DNA of 64,000 bases from Enoplosus armatus (GCF_043641665.1 NC_092198.1:1837001-1901000), one strand, 5' to 3'; shown: positions 48,449 through 61,480, counted from the first letter of the stretch. Numbers and translations: made by a program. Notes: generated by a model not told the origin, from the sequence alone.

Positions 48449-51400
48449 ACCTCTCCTCCTCCGCCACGTTGCTGAATCAGACTCAGCTGAGTTTATCACA
48501 AAACCACAAACCAAATGTTTCCCATCAGCCTCTCCTCTTATTCTTATTCGTGTCCTCAGAGCCTTTTCATACAGAGGGACTCTGAGGGTCTGAGGGACCC
48601 TGTTGACCCCGTTGACCCTGAGAGAACAGCTACTGGTGGGAGGGTCTCCTCAGGTCATTCGGCTCCAGACTTTAAGGGGAAATTCTGGTACATTTCAACC
48701 TGCCGGGTTTCCCTTAAATGTAACTACTGTGACTCTAAGGGTGGTGCTGACTTTACGCTCCACACCTCCGCTGTGGAGCGTCGGGGGAACGAGGACTCTT
48801 AGTATTATAAGGACTATTAGGGCAAACTATGTGCGCCTCCTACAGGTCACATCAGATGGCGACCTGATCGAAAACAAAAGTGTAAATGCATCCAAGAAGC
48901 ATTAAGACGTTCATAAAGTTCAACGTGATGGCTGTTTGCTAACGCTAACTGCTAAAGCGCAGAAGTTCTTCTTCTTCTGGTGTTTAGCACTTTAAATGAC
49001 TGAGAGAGAAACTTCATGGATGTTTCATTGCAGCATGTTTTGAACTGAGCGTCACAATAGCTGCTGTGGTTTTCTCAATAAAACACAAAGTCGGGATTAT
49101 ATTAATTAAGACTCCCACTGTGAATCAACTGTGAGTCTTTACACACAAACCACACATATTTCAGCATGAAGCATTACAGCTCATAAATGACAAACTCTTC
49201 CCGCGGGACGTCGTCTCTCTTCTAGTTTATATAATGTGAACGACCGGAGGGCACGAGACTCAAACACTCAAACTCTGCTCTCTCACATCCTTCTGTCTCT
49301 AAACGCTGACATCAACAGCGTTTGTGATGTAATTAATAAATAATAAATGATGAAATATGAACTTTCAAACATCCAAATTGCATCTGATAATAATGATCGT
49401 TGACTGTGTTATAAATAAAACACAAGAAGAAGAAGAATCCGTTCGTCACAGCTGTCTTTTGGATGATAATTTAAGACTAAAAGACGGTAACACTTTATTT
49501 TACTGGTTTGTAATTTCCTGAGAAGTTTCCTGGAAAGAACTTAATAATTGTGGTCATAAAGACAAAGAAGTTGTTCAGTTTCAGTAGTTGCAGTCATTAT
49601 TGGGAACTTTACTCTCCATATATGTTGAATTGTATGTTTGCCTGCAGACACATTTCGCACTCTTGCTTGTTAAAGTTATTTAGAATTTATTAATTTATAA
49701 TTATACCAACTGAACCCTGTTGCTGATATTTAGGACTTAATTACACAACTGCAGGAATCTTTCCCAGGTCCTTACTAGGAAGTTTTATCAGGAAAAAAAA
49801 AAAGTAACTGACATTATTTTGCAGCTGTGCTGATCTGAGATAGTATAAACAATTTGTCTTGGACAGATAAGAGACTGAACACATTACTGACATCATCCTG
49901 GTTCTCTCACTTCTCACTCGTTTTCAGATAAAACACTCAAGATGTCAAAAAGTTCAAATTCTCAGTAAAAAAAGAAGACAAAGTGACAGCTGCATCTCCT
50001 AACATGAACTTTTAAGCCCTGAAGTCACAGATCCATAAAATCAGCAAAAACATGACAAATATGTTTAAGCAACGATATGTTTTTCTTCCCTGACGTTTGC
50101 TGCTCGTCCACATGGCGTCTGTCCCAGAATCCAGTGCGACACAAATCAAATGAAGTTTGTTTTACGGTGGTTCAAGACAAAAGATTTTACTTGTTTAGGT
50201 ATTTCTTTAATTAATCCCAAAGTGACGTTACAGGTATGCGTCCTGTACAAAATATGACATCAACGTATAAAGCCCGAGCCTGAGTGTGTGTTTGTGTGTG
50301 CGATGTACAGACTGGAAAGTAGCTCAGAACAGACTCACGGGGGGTTCTGAGCTACTGATAAATCAGAAATAAAAGAGGCCTAACGGTAACCCGGCTGAGG
50401 AGGCCTCAGACCTCCTGCAGGTCCTGCTCTCATGTCTGTCTCTGAGATCTTGACACATGACTGTGCAGCCTGTCTCAGGCGGGACGACGAGCGGCCGTTT
50501 CCAGCTCGAATTAATCTTCAGTGATATCATCAAATCTGCGAGCCAAGAAAGCAGAGTTTTGCTTCCTCCCGAAGCTTCGGGAATTTTTGATGAAAAAGCT
50601 CCATGTTAGCTACATATCGCAAGTTGAGTTCCACATTATTAATCTCACTGAGTAAATGATTAAATCCTGATATAAAAACTATATTTATTTGCATACGGAG
50701 TGCTGATCTTCATGTATTGCTTAATTTCTGGTTAATGAACACTGATGAAAACAACAGCTATTCAAGCAGAATCCTTCCCATGTGTGGATTCTTGGGATCA
50801 ATTTGTAACGAACGAAGGGCGGTGCTCTCAAATGTCTCCTGAAAATGTTTGGAAATCAACATTTTCACAACGTGTTTGGGAAATAAAGACTTGCGGAAAC
50901 ACCATCATGCAGTGTATGTGAATCAAATCCCGCGAGAGGCAGCAGATGAAGTTCAGCGGCGACGTAAGAAGAAATAAATCTAGTGATGAAATATGAGCGT
51001 AGAGTTGACAGTTAGCATCTTGTCCCAAAGGACACGTGACATGTCTTCAAGCGAAACAAGCGAGTTTTTGTTTTCATGTGAAGCACATGCACGCTTCCCT
51101 TTTCTCCCTTTTTTTGCTTAAAAATATAAAAACAAGAGCAACCGAGGGAAAAACAATGACCACAGAAATCTCTGATTACAGCAGAAATGGCTTCTGGGAA
51201 TTTGGCGCTCAGTACTGCTGGCTGTTGGTTTTGTGGGTGATTTAAAAAGAACGTGTCCTTTCACTAATTTTAAGACATAATCGTTCAAATGAAGTACAGT
51301 ACGGCGATTATTTACAAGAACTTGTTAAAAGCTTGAGAAGCAGAGTTCCCTGTGATTCCTGAACAGCACAACAGGCTTATCGAGATGACGCTAAACTGAA

Positions 51401-51594
51401 CGCGTGCGTGGATTTTATGTTGGAGCAGAGTTTATGTTGCTGGACTGGAACGTCTTCCAACACCTCAGGCGATTGGAAAACCCCAGTGTTTGTAAAAGCA
51501 ACTGGCATCAAACTCGACAGTGTTGTAGGAAGGAAAATGTTTGTTCTCTCTTGAGCATCAACGTGACAGAGAACCTTTTTACCTTTTAAGAGTT
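48448..51594. other. Intergenic, no gene recognised
   Basis: Part of 49482-49810 (ggtaacactttattttac, gtttcctggaaagaac, ttactaggaagttt) resembles a dispersed teleost repeat but could not be confirmed. No exon recognised. Confidence 0.4.
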
Positions 51595-52615
51595 TTACTT
51601 TTAGCACCAAGAAGCTGTTGTTTTGTTGTGGATGATTTGAGCATTGTGCTATAAAGTACCTTTCTATACAGGTTTTTGAGCACCAAAAAGATTAAAATGC
51701 ACTAAAATGTTGTATGAATAATCATCTTAGTATCCCGTCACAGAAGCCTTTTCTCTAAGGAATCATCAATGCACAAAACATTTTATATTTAGAGCCGTCT
51801 GAGCTATAGAAAACATTCTTATATTGGTTCTCTACGGCACAAAATGTTCTGTGCAGAACTATCTGGGTGTTCAGAAGCATCTGACCTTGGCTCCGCTGAG
51901 AACCCTTCAACAAGGGTTCTTTACATCACTAAAAGGTTTTCTGGCTCCAACTTGGCATTACAGACAACCCTCCTATTATGAGTCTATACACAACAGTTCT
52001 ATTCAGAACACCTTTATGTTTTAATATGGATTCTTTACAGCACAAAAAGGTGCTGCGTAGAACTTTCTGAGGATCACTTACACAAAGGTTCTCTACACTG
52101 CAAAGCACAGAGTACCAAAAAGATTGCATGCAGAATCTTCTCAGCTCGGGGCTACAGAGAACCCACCTATCAGGATTTTATACACAGCATTAAGGTTCTG
52201 AGAAGAACCATGTAAGCTTTGTAGAGGAGTTCTCCAAAATCTTCTACGTAGAACCATGGTGGTGTGGTGTACAGCCTTTTCTCTAAGGAAGCATTAATGC
52301 ATCGAACATGTTCTACTTAGACCCATCTGATCTATAGAAATGATGATCGAAACGATGATATTCTATAGAATAGATATGATCTGTTTTTGTGTAGAACAAT
52401 TCAAGTTTTGCCATGTACAGAACCTTTCTGTTGAGCATTCATCATAGTACCAAAAACCTTTAGAATCCGAGCTCAGGACTCAGGAACGAGGGTTCTTTAC
52501 CGCACTAACAGCTTTTCTGGTGGATCATTTGTTAATTGTACTGGAGAGAACCTTGAGCAACAGAACGGTTCTATGTAGAAACGCCTTGGCTTGGCGCTGC
52601 AGAGGGACAGGCTTT
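51595..52615. repeat. Complex repeat rich in GGTTCT(T/C)TAC...GCAC(A)AAAAGG and AGAAC words
   Basis: At least seven GGTTCT/GATTCT words alternate with AGAACC/AGAACT and ACCAAAAAG/GCACAAAAAGG words at intervals of about 30-100 bases. Longer blocks recur: ccttttctctaaggaa starts at 51747 and again at 52275 and aligns over about 75 bases, and a gggttctttac...ttttctgg block recurs from 51914 to about 52490. The long-range period is therefore about 530-580 bases, so this is probably a two-copy tandem of a larger palindromic unit. I recall similar AGAACC/GGTTCT words in fish repeats but cannot name the family. Confidence 0.65.
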
Positions 52616-53662
52616 AACAAGGTTAAATAACGGCGTTTGAAGATGGAGCAGCTGAGCGGCGTCTTCTCCTAAAAGCTTTGTCATTCCGCTCTCACACATA
52701 TTTCCATGTTGACGCCCCACAAAGTCCAGAATTTATGTGAAGAGCGTTCAGAGAACAGATTTCTGAGGATGACTACATCAGTCACATCCGTTTATGAAAT
52801 AAATGACCTCATGTCAGTTTCGTTCTCAGCAGTCTGGTAATAGTCGCTGTTTATGAACCGTCACATTGCATCAAGACCCGTAATAACTTTGATCTAAAGA
52901 GAAGAGATTCTGACATGATGATTGGTTTTACATGTGCGGCAGGTATACTGCGTTCACGTGGCCGCCGGACTACATGACCACATTTAATCCTTTTAACAGG
53001 CAGATGCATGAGGTCACTTGTGTTGCTTGGTTGGAAACAGAGGATTATCTCATTACTCTATCAAACTTTGAAACCTGGAGTTCTGCAGTAACTGAAAAAA
53101 CACCTGACATGCGTGTACTTAAAGCTGTAAACTCGCTGCAGGAGAACTGATTGGACCTGACAAAACACGTTTGTCCAAATATGCAAAAAAACTACGAAAG
53201 AAGAAAACAACTAAAAATCCAGATTCAATCAAAGCAGCATGAACATGTGACACAAAATAGTATTTTTATTAAATAGTATAAAAACAATAAATAGCATTTT
53301 GAGTTATTCCAGGAGCCTTATCGAGGTCTGTCTTGAATGGCTATCAGAACAAACCCAAACATTTCAGGTACTCATAAATACGTCACCTGCGACGGCTTAA
53401 CGTTACCCGACTGGAGAATTAGCGCCACCAACTGTAGACAGTTTGTGCCGCATTTGGATGAAAACGTTCAAATCCAAAATGCTGAGACTTTTGAATTAAA
53501 ACAGATCATGGCAGGTTGAATAATGCATTCCCCCCCCCCCATGTTTGAACAGTACATGTACATTAAATTTAGAATATAAACAGACAGCACTAGCATAGCC
53601 TGTAGAGTAGCTTCACCCCCTTCAGGCTTACTCGCTCTTTGGACTAAGTAACGTTTGTGTGA
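52616..53662. other. Intergenic, no gene recognised
   Basis: An 11-base C run (53530-53540). No exon recognised. Confidence 0.5.
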
Positions 53663-54559
53663 CTTAAGCTCTCCCAGCTCAACGTGCCTGACCCCACCTG
53701 CAGGTGGATCACAGATTTCCTGTCTGACAGGAAGCAGCACGTGAAGCTGGGGAAACACGTCTCAGACTCGCGGACGATCAGCACCGGCTCCCCTCAAGGC
53801 TGCGTTCTTTCTCCACTACTCTTCTCCCTGTACACCAACAGCTGCACCTCCAGTCACCAGTCCGTCAAACTCCTGAAGTTCGCGGACGACACCACCCTCA
53901 TCGGACTCATCTCTGGAGAGGATGAGTCTGCCTACAGGTGGGAGATTGACCACCTGGTGACCTGGTGCAACAGCAACAACCTGGAGCTTAACGCTTCAAA
54001 GACAGTGGAGATGGTTGTTGACTTTAGGAAGAGCGCAGCCCCACCCGCCCCCATCACCCTGTGTGACTCTCCAGTGGACACTGTGGAGTCCTTCCGTTTC
54101 CTGGGCTCCATCATCAGCCAGGACCTCCGGTGGGAGCTGAACATCAGCTCCCTCATCAAGAAAGCCCAACAGAGGATGTACTTCCTGAGGCAGCTGAGGA
54201 AGTTTAACCTGCCACAAACAATGCTGGTTCACTTCTACACCGCCATCATTGAGTCCATCCTCACCTCCTCCATCACCGTCTGGTACGCTGCTGCCTCCAC
54301 CAAGGACAGACGCAGACTGCAGCGTATCATCCGCTCTGCAGAGAGGGTGATCGGCTGCAACCTTCCATCTCTTCAGGACCTGTACTCCTCCAGGACCCTG
54401 AGGAGAGCAGGGAAGATCGCTGCCGACCCCTCCCACCCCGGACACCATCTGTTCGACCCCCTCCCCTCTGGCAGGAGGCTGCGGTCCATCAGGACCAAAA
54501 CCTCCCGCCACAAAAACAGTTTCTTCCCCTCTGCAGTCAACCTGACAAACTCTCACTGA
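53663..54559 (+). pseudogene. L2-like LINE reverse transcriptase, C-terminal part
   Basis: An open frame of about 298 codons follows an in-frame TGA at 53660; it has no true start because the 5' part of the gene is missing. Numbering from the GTG codon at 53684, the visible motifs are WITDFLSDRKQ (8-18), the RT block TGSPQGCVLSPLLFSLYTN (34-52), the catalytic FADD box (66-69) with the TLIGLI strand after it, FLGSIISQDLRWE (about 118-130), IKKAQQRMYFLRQLRKF (about 137-153) and the C-terminal signature LPSGRRLRSIRTKTSRHKNS (260-279). The endonuclease and fingers domains are absent, so the fragment cannot retrotranspose itself. A 192-codon antisense frame over the same DNA is a shadow. L2 versus a related CR1-group family (Rex1) cannot be settled by eye. 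Confidence 0.9.
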
Positions 54560-54843
54560 CACCCCCCCGAACACTACCGCAAGCTATACGTTATATTAAC
54601 GTACATCACCCCTGTCCCCACTGCGTTACATTAACGCACTCACCCCCTACTGGACACTTTATCTGGACACTTTACTTTACTTTATTCTGGTCACTGCACT
54701 GTTTGTTATTTATCTTATCTTATTTTTATTTTTATTCTTATTGTTATTTTAGCTTTTATATTCTACTTATTTGTTATCAAAACAATAGCACCTTCAGACC
54801 ACAGCAAATTCCTTGTAATGTATGTTACTTGGCAATAAACAGT

Positions 54844-54875
54844 TTCTGATTCTGATTCTGATTCTGATTCTGATT
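54844..54875 (+). repeat. (TTCTGA)n tail of the LINE
   Basis: Five perfect TTCTGA units plus TT directly after ggcaataaacag. Confidence 0.95.
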
Positions 54876-57800
54876 AACACCCACCTGACATTTCTTTTCC
54901 GCCTGATATGTTGCTAAGAAGGAATATAATCAGGGCTTCACTGTTTTAGAAGACACGTGCTTATTAAGAGTGCATTTGTTCAGAGGCATTACTCAGCGGG
55001 CTCCTCGCTGCTGCAGACAGACTCGAATTAGCTGCCGTTAGCCGCCAGTGGCACGAAGGTCTGCTGACGACAGGAGAGGCGGCCGACCAGCCAGAGGTTA
55101 CAAAAACCACCTACTGTGATTTTTCATGCTCCGTCTTCTAGGTGATGATAGTTTAACACGTCAGAGTTGCACTTTTTGGTGGTTTATATGTTTGGTTTTC
55201 TTTCTCAGAACTCGACCTATCGTCTTGAAAACGGGCCGACTGTGAGATCACTCGCCTCGAAAGAAAAGGTCAAAACTTCAGAGGAGTCATTCAGTGTTTA
55301 TATTAAAGTGAGGAAAACTATGCAGCCTCATCCATCACCTCAAAACCACGTTCTTCACCCTCCTTCTATCCTACTACACTGCATTTTCATTTAATGTTTC
55401 TTGTTCTTAATAAAATACTGTTAGTCTCCGTGACTGAAAGGACCCCATGTGTTTTTTCTTACATAATCAGCCAACCGTTACACTCCTGGTTTTATAATGT
55501 ATGTTTACATGTATTGAAGCCTTCCAGAGACCCGTATTTGTGTTGTGCACTCTGTGGATAACTGATGCATGCACCGCTCATTCACGGTCATGTGTTGTGT
55601 GTAAACAGCAGGATCTGCAGTGTACACATGCAACCACCAGCAGAAGAAATGGACGATTTAATCGTCAATGTGGAACAAAAGAGATGGAAAACAGTGAGTC
55701 GACGTTTGTTCCCCAAAGATGGAGGAAACCTGAAAAGAAGAAATATAATAATTACGTTTTTAGGAAGTTCAATGGCTAATTTTTCTCTTTGCATTCGAAC
55801 AAATTATCAAACAAATGCTCCTGATAGCAGGCTACATGCTAATACATATTATACTATACTAATGCTGACCGAACAGCCAATACATGCCACGCTCTACTGA
55901 CAGCATGAACATCTATAGCAAGAAAACTAGTTTTTTAAAATCAGTATTTATTTTTTTAGCTAGTTTTTATTGGCATTATATTTTAGAAAAACTAAACATT
56001 AAAGGTACCAGTTCACTCAAATTACAAAAGACTAAATGAGTATTGTTCAACTCTAAAATATTTCGACTTCATTCTTAAAATCTCACATTTCTTTTCTGCT
56101 AACAGTGACCCGAACACTACGTTGTACGTACCAATTATATGGAGCTTAATGGAATGTATTTTATGCTTCTTAATAACTCAAACTTTAATATCTCTACAGC
56201 AACACGTCTCTTTGTGTCCTGCTGAAAGTCTTCATAGTTCATATATAGTATATATAGTATTCTGACAGTTTTCATTTAGCAGCACGATACTGTACTCTCT
56301 CAGCAGACAGCTTCACGTGGACCTCAGATGTTTGAAGTGAGCCATCAAATGGAAATTCCTCAGAGAACATAATTCTGTCGACTCTGGCATCCCGCTCCAT
56401 GTGGAACCTCGTGTAGCGTCATGAAGCTCCTCGGAAAAATAAGTGGGTCCAATTTTCTGTCTTTGAGGATAAACTCCAAAGTCAAAGTGGGCAGCTGATG
56501 GATGTTTGCGGAGCCATCCAGACGTCACAAATCATCCCTAAACCTCTAATAAATACAAGGTGAGCCTGACGGCTCATCTCGCTCAGATTTATACACATTT
56601 GAATGTAACCTCAGGACAGAGCTGCGCAACTTGTTCATGTTGGCCACATGAAAGACTTTGTGTCTGAAGGAAAAGTGGAAGTAGTCCAGACCATATCTGA
56701 GTCTCAGCTTGTTTTTATGTAGGCTACCACATGGACGCCCCATGTAGCTTCTACAGGTTATTCCTTTTCTTTTCTTATTAGCTCCCCCTGATGATCATCT
56801 GAAGGCCTAACTGAAATTAACATTTATAATTTATTTTCTATAATATTATAGAAAGAAAAGTGTTCTCTGCTGTGTAACAAGCATTAAAGCCTTGCAGTGT
56901 TAGCATAGCAGACCTTTGGTCTTGCCAATGCTAATTAGATTTATTTTATTATTATAAATTATATATATTATATAAGATGTCACTTTAAAGAGGCAGAGGT
57001 TCATTTCATTTTAAATTAAACTTCTTTTTTTTGTATTTTCTATCAATTTTCTATCTGTGGTGCCAAAAAAAAACGACCAGAGACAGAGTTAGCTTAGATG
57101 GCTAATTTCCATCTGTGGGATAAGACCAAAAGAGATATCTCATGACATCACTTCTGAAGATGTAAATCTTTAAAAAGGACTTACAAATATACTGCGTCAT
57201 TTAGAAAAGGCTCAGTCGTTTCCTAAAATCAAACAAACAGGAGGAAATAGTGCATTTGTTGGGGACTATTTTCAGCTGCGGATGAATCCACATTTGGAGT
57301 GTTTGTGGCAGCAGGACGGTGTATGTGGGATTGAGTCAAAATAAACTACAGTGAGTGTGTTCATGGTGATGAAAGAACATGACATTTGTTGTTGGTTCTG
57401 GTCTTTTCATGGAATTTGTTGACAATAACAACAACAACAAAGACTATCACATGACTTATCCTTCAGTGGAAAACAGCAGCGAACTGCAGGCCAAATAATT
57501 CTTGCAGTGTCTGTGAGTGATGCACTGAATCCCAGCCAGCTGCTGGTTTTCTGCTCTTCAGTTCACCTTCTGCTGTGTGGACAGAGACGAGGGCATGACT
57601 GCCTTTATGGCCACAAATTACCCGTCAAATGTAAGATAAAGACACAAAGACTTTATGACTTCTGTTAGATCTCCTGTTTGACGTACAGCAGCACTTACAG
57701 TAAATCCACCTGATAAACGTCACTCTGCCGTCTGTAAATTCAAACGTGGAGCCTTCAAGTTCCTGCTTTCCTTTAGCGTCGACACGTCATCTATATGAGA

Positions 57801-59317
57801 TTTACTCCATCTGCAGTTGGCGCGAGGGTTGACCATGTGGATCCCGCTAAGCCCCACAGTATTTCTCAGATCACTGCTGATGGACAAAAAACATGGATAT
57901 TCAGAGAGAAGTTTTTCACGGAGGAAAATAATCCTTCCACACAGCGCGCATGTGTTTTTGAAATTACACAACGGGCGTCATTTCAGTTCAGTTTGTGGCT
58001 CCAGCGGTCATGAAGCTCACTCAGCACATCGATGACCTGATCACTTTTTAATTGACGTATGAAAAGAAAAACACAGTGATGTAGTTTTGTAGTTTCTCTT
58101 GAGCAGCAGCTCTCAGATGAACAGATCTGTGTTAATCAGATGGTTTGAATTGAGACTGAACAGAGCTGAATGCAGGTTTGACGTGCTCACTGCATATCAA
58201 CACCAATGCATTAGCTTCTTTCACTCGCAGCTCCCTGACAAAACAACTGCTGTAGATTTCCTCCACTACTGCACTTCAATACAGTTTTGAGTTTTTACTA
58301 TTTTAGCTGATATGACGACGTGCAAATGACAAAAAGCCGCGCTTCTTTCTGCAGGTCTTTTACTTGTCATGGAGTATTGTTGCGCTGCACTGTGTTCGTA
58401 CTTAAGAGTTCTTCTTCTTCCTCTGCTCGGCCTCTTAAAAACATAAACAACAACAAAACATGTGTCTGCTTATTGATTCCATTTGTGGAAGGCGCTGTTT
58501 CAATTACAGTTTTTAAAAGGTCACACATCCCCAATGAAACGTAATTGGTCTTACAGCATGTTTGCTCAGACGAGGAGCTCATTTCCACAACGCCGTGTGT
58601 TTATCTGAGAGGACAATCATTGCCTGAGGTTCATCATTCAGCATCCACATTTAAATCAGCTTTAAGCAGGGACATTTACACTGAGTGCAGTCGCTGAACA
58701 AGATTTCTGTTTCTGGCAGAAAACAACAGTCAGGAGGTCATGACGATAAAGTTACCTGGAAGAATAGAATTATAACCGCTGCACAGAGAGTGATTCCTCA
58801 TGTGGAAACTGACGTAACTAATGATTTAATTTGAGGTTTAAGCAGCCACAGCGCTGACTGTTACTTGAAAAGAGCATATTTGTGTTATTTGGTTCATAAA
58901 GGAAATCTGTTAAATGCCTCCTGGTGGGAAAGAAATGCCATAACTTTGACTAAACTGATGTAATTACGTACAATCTGTCTTGTTTCGGTGCTGACCTTTT
59001 CTTGTTGAGTGTAATGTCAAGGAAATATGTGAACTCCCATGCATGAGTCAATGTTTTTATCAGGGAGGGGGCAGGTGAGCTGTTTGGCAGTTCCTCATAT
59101 TCAGAACACGAGCTGCTCAGTTCAAATCTGTCTCCTAGAAGTCACGGTTATATACGACTGAATGGTTTTGTCAAACGTTCTGGAGGAGACTTGATCATGA
59201 TAACAGCTGATGGTTTAGTACGTCCTTCTTGTGAGTTTTTGGGGTGGGTGGTGGACACCGAGGTTCACGTCCCGAGTTCAGCATGTGGTTAGGTTCCAGC
59301 CACTGAAACACTTAAGG
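54876..59317. other. Intergenic, no gene recognised
   Basis: Contains an exon-like but unsupported segment near 55628-55693 (ATG, 22 codons, GTGAGT). No repeat or RNA gene recognised. Confidence 0.45.
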
Positions 59318-59670
59318 CTGGTACATTTTGGCAAACATGCGTATTTGCTTTCTTGCTGGGAGTTAAATGACATGTATGGTAAAAACGATGCCTGAGGGTT
59401 AGCTTAGCTTAACATATAGACTGGAAGCAGGAGGGAAACAGCTAGCATGGCTCCGTCCGACGGTAACAAAATCCACCTGTGTAGCGTTAAATCACCATAA
59501 CTTGTTTTAACTTTTTACCTTTGGAGGGATCCAGGCTAGCTGTTTCCCCCTATTTCCAGTCTTTATGCTAAGCTACGCTAACCTATGCTAAATATTTAAC
59601 AGACAGATATGAAAGTGGTGTCGATCTTCTCATCCAGCTCTTTGACAAAGTGCCTAAACAGAACCATAAA
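59318..59670. mobile_element. Palindromic MITE-like teleost element
   Basis: The left arm reads acattttggcaaacatg, gctttcttgctgggagttaaatg, gttagcttagctt, agactggaagcaggagggaa and cagctagcatggctc. The right arm carries the reverse complement: gaggctagc-type core, tttccagtctttatgcta, agctacgctaacc, acagacagatatgaaagtgg, cgatcttctcatc and gctctttgacaaag. I recognise these as the two ends of a common percomorph dispersed element with an inverted structure. Central spacer about 59475-59510. No coding capacity. Confidence 0.75.
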
Positions 59671-60891
59671 AACACAAATACTTCAGTATATTTTAGGAAA
59701 ACAAATAAAATATGTTGTCAGTGAACTTTTTGCAGATAATTAAAATCGTTTCCTCGTTCCATCATTAAGGAGAAAGGGTTGTCTGGGAAAGTTAATCAAT
59801 AGTGTGTCCTGAGCGTATGCTGCACCTCCCTCCTGATTGGCCCTTAACGTCTGACAGAATATTTAAGCCTCTAGAGTCACATGATCTGTAATTTGTTCAC
59901 GTTCACCTTCATTTTTCCACAGTGTCACTTGTTATATGACATAAACTGCCTCCCCTTTTAGCGTCTGAAGAGTGCAGACATTTTTTCGACATGATGGCGC
60001 GACAATCCGATGTGATTAACTGCTTTATGTTTGTGTGGTCATCGCTGCCTGGAGAACCAATCCAAGCATTTCAGTTTCACTCGGCTTCTGAATGACTCTC
60101 TGGGCAAAGAGCTGCGCGAGGCGGTCACGATAAATGGAAGCATTTATCTTTTAATACTGGTTCTTGGAAACCAGTAGCAAATATTGTGTCACTTTGGCAA
60201 AATCCTGCATATTTATTAGCCCTGGTTATTAATGCGTCCTCTGATTCAGGCCCGTCTGCAGCCGCTCAGCTCGTACTGGAGCTGAAACCCCTGACGACAA
60301 CTTTAATTTGGAGATTTTCTCCACATTTTCTTTTGGGGCATCAGATGACACTAGACGAGATGAGCTTAATTCACTTTTTCCATGTTTGTCCATTTGTTTT
60401 AACACTCACATGTACGCTGGTGACACGTGACTCTGAAAATAAACATCGCTGCCTGCTTCTCATTACTCTAATTGGTGATTTAGTAAGTCTATGGCAGCTG
60501 CCTACATATAAACTCATGCTGGGCTCAGGCTGAATATAAACGCCAGCTCTTCCGCTAATAGGAATCTGGCTTTGACTGGGGCTCTCCAGCAGTTTCCGTT
60601 GTCTGGCAGCGACCGAGGTTTTGAAGAATAGGAGAGATAATCTGTCCTGAAGTAAAGTCATAAACACGGTTCTGCCTTTCACCGATGCACAGGATGTGAT
60701 GTAACGGTCCTCCGTCCTGTTTAAGAAAGGCTGAAATTGGTGCGGTAGTTATTTTTACCGTTCACAATGGAGTGAATATATGTTTATAATAAGTATAAAT
60801 AACGTTTACTTACTTTCTTTTGTTTTGTTCCAATTTCTTCTTTAATTCTGCAGGAATTCCTCAGGAAGTTCATTTCGAAAGTAGATGACTA
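59671..60891. other. Intergenic, possibly regulatory
   Basis: 60180-60560 is single-copy-looking with many homeodomain-type words (TTATTAATG, CTAATTGG, TTAATTC) and a cacatgta/acgtgac cluster. A conserved enhancer is possible, but conservation cannot be assessed here. Confidence 0.35.
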
Positions 60892-61480
60892 GGGATGTCC
60901 CGATCCTGATCCAAGTCCTTTAATGTTGTTTATCTGCCGATTCCGAACCTAAATGTTGATTAAATACGTATCTGACACATTGAAATAACGGCTGTAGCCA
61001 CTCAACCTTCAAATACTGAAGGTCCCGATTCAAAACTATTAAGTTTATAAGCTTAAATTACTGATATGACATGAATGAAAGGGTAACGTGGAGAATGTGA
61101 CTCCTGAAAGTGACGTGACGCGATGCGCTGAGGAGAAGACGTCCCACTCTGTTGAAACTATAGAAACTCTGATTGTAGGCTGGCGACACAGAGAGGGAGT
61201 ACAGACACACAAACAGACAACAGACAAGTTTAATTTGAATCTGTCATCAAGTTACTCTCAGAATTAGCATTAATAAGTGACAGCTGATTTGATCTTGCTG
61301 CCGGCGACGTTTGTCATTTTAATGGACAGAAGCGACAGTTAGCACAAGCTGAGAAGCTGCTACCTGAATGTTGTGCTAATGAGAAAGACATTCGTTAGTG
61401 TTGGAGATTCACATTAGCATTTGCTTTCTGACAAAACACACAAGAGTTCGGTATTTTAGCCCCTGATCCCAGTCCTTAAG
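60892..61480. mobile_element. Possible relic of the 'AGGGATGTCCCGATC' element
   Basis: actagggatgtcccgatcctgatcc at 60889 is the typical end of a fish DNA-transposon-like repeat, with a weak opposing end (cccctgatcccagtcc) near 61460. The interior is not recognisable. Confidence 0.3.

Larger units (their letters stand above)
53663..54875 (+). mobile_element. 5'-truncated L2-like LINE retrotransposon
   Basis: The copy begins abruptly inside the reverse-transcriptase domain, runs through the ORF end, a 284-bp 3' UTR with AATAAA (54834-54839), and ends in five TTCTGA units plus TT. Truncation at the 5' end is the usual result of target-primed reverse transcription. The short-repeat tail rather than poly(A) fits the L2/CR1 branch. 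The ORF is still open, so the insertion is probably young. No clear target-site duplication was seen. Confidence 0.9.

Noticed and set aside
48179..48593. Val-Cys and Thr-His repeat proteins
   Set aside because: Produced by the GT microsatellite at 48377-48447.
53996..54574. 192-codon antisense frame over the LINE
   Set aside because: A shadow of the reverse-transcriptase frame; no independent features.
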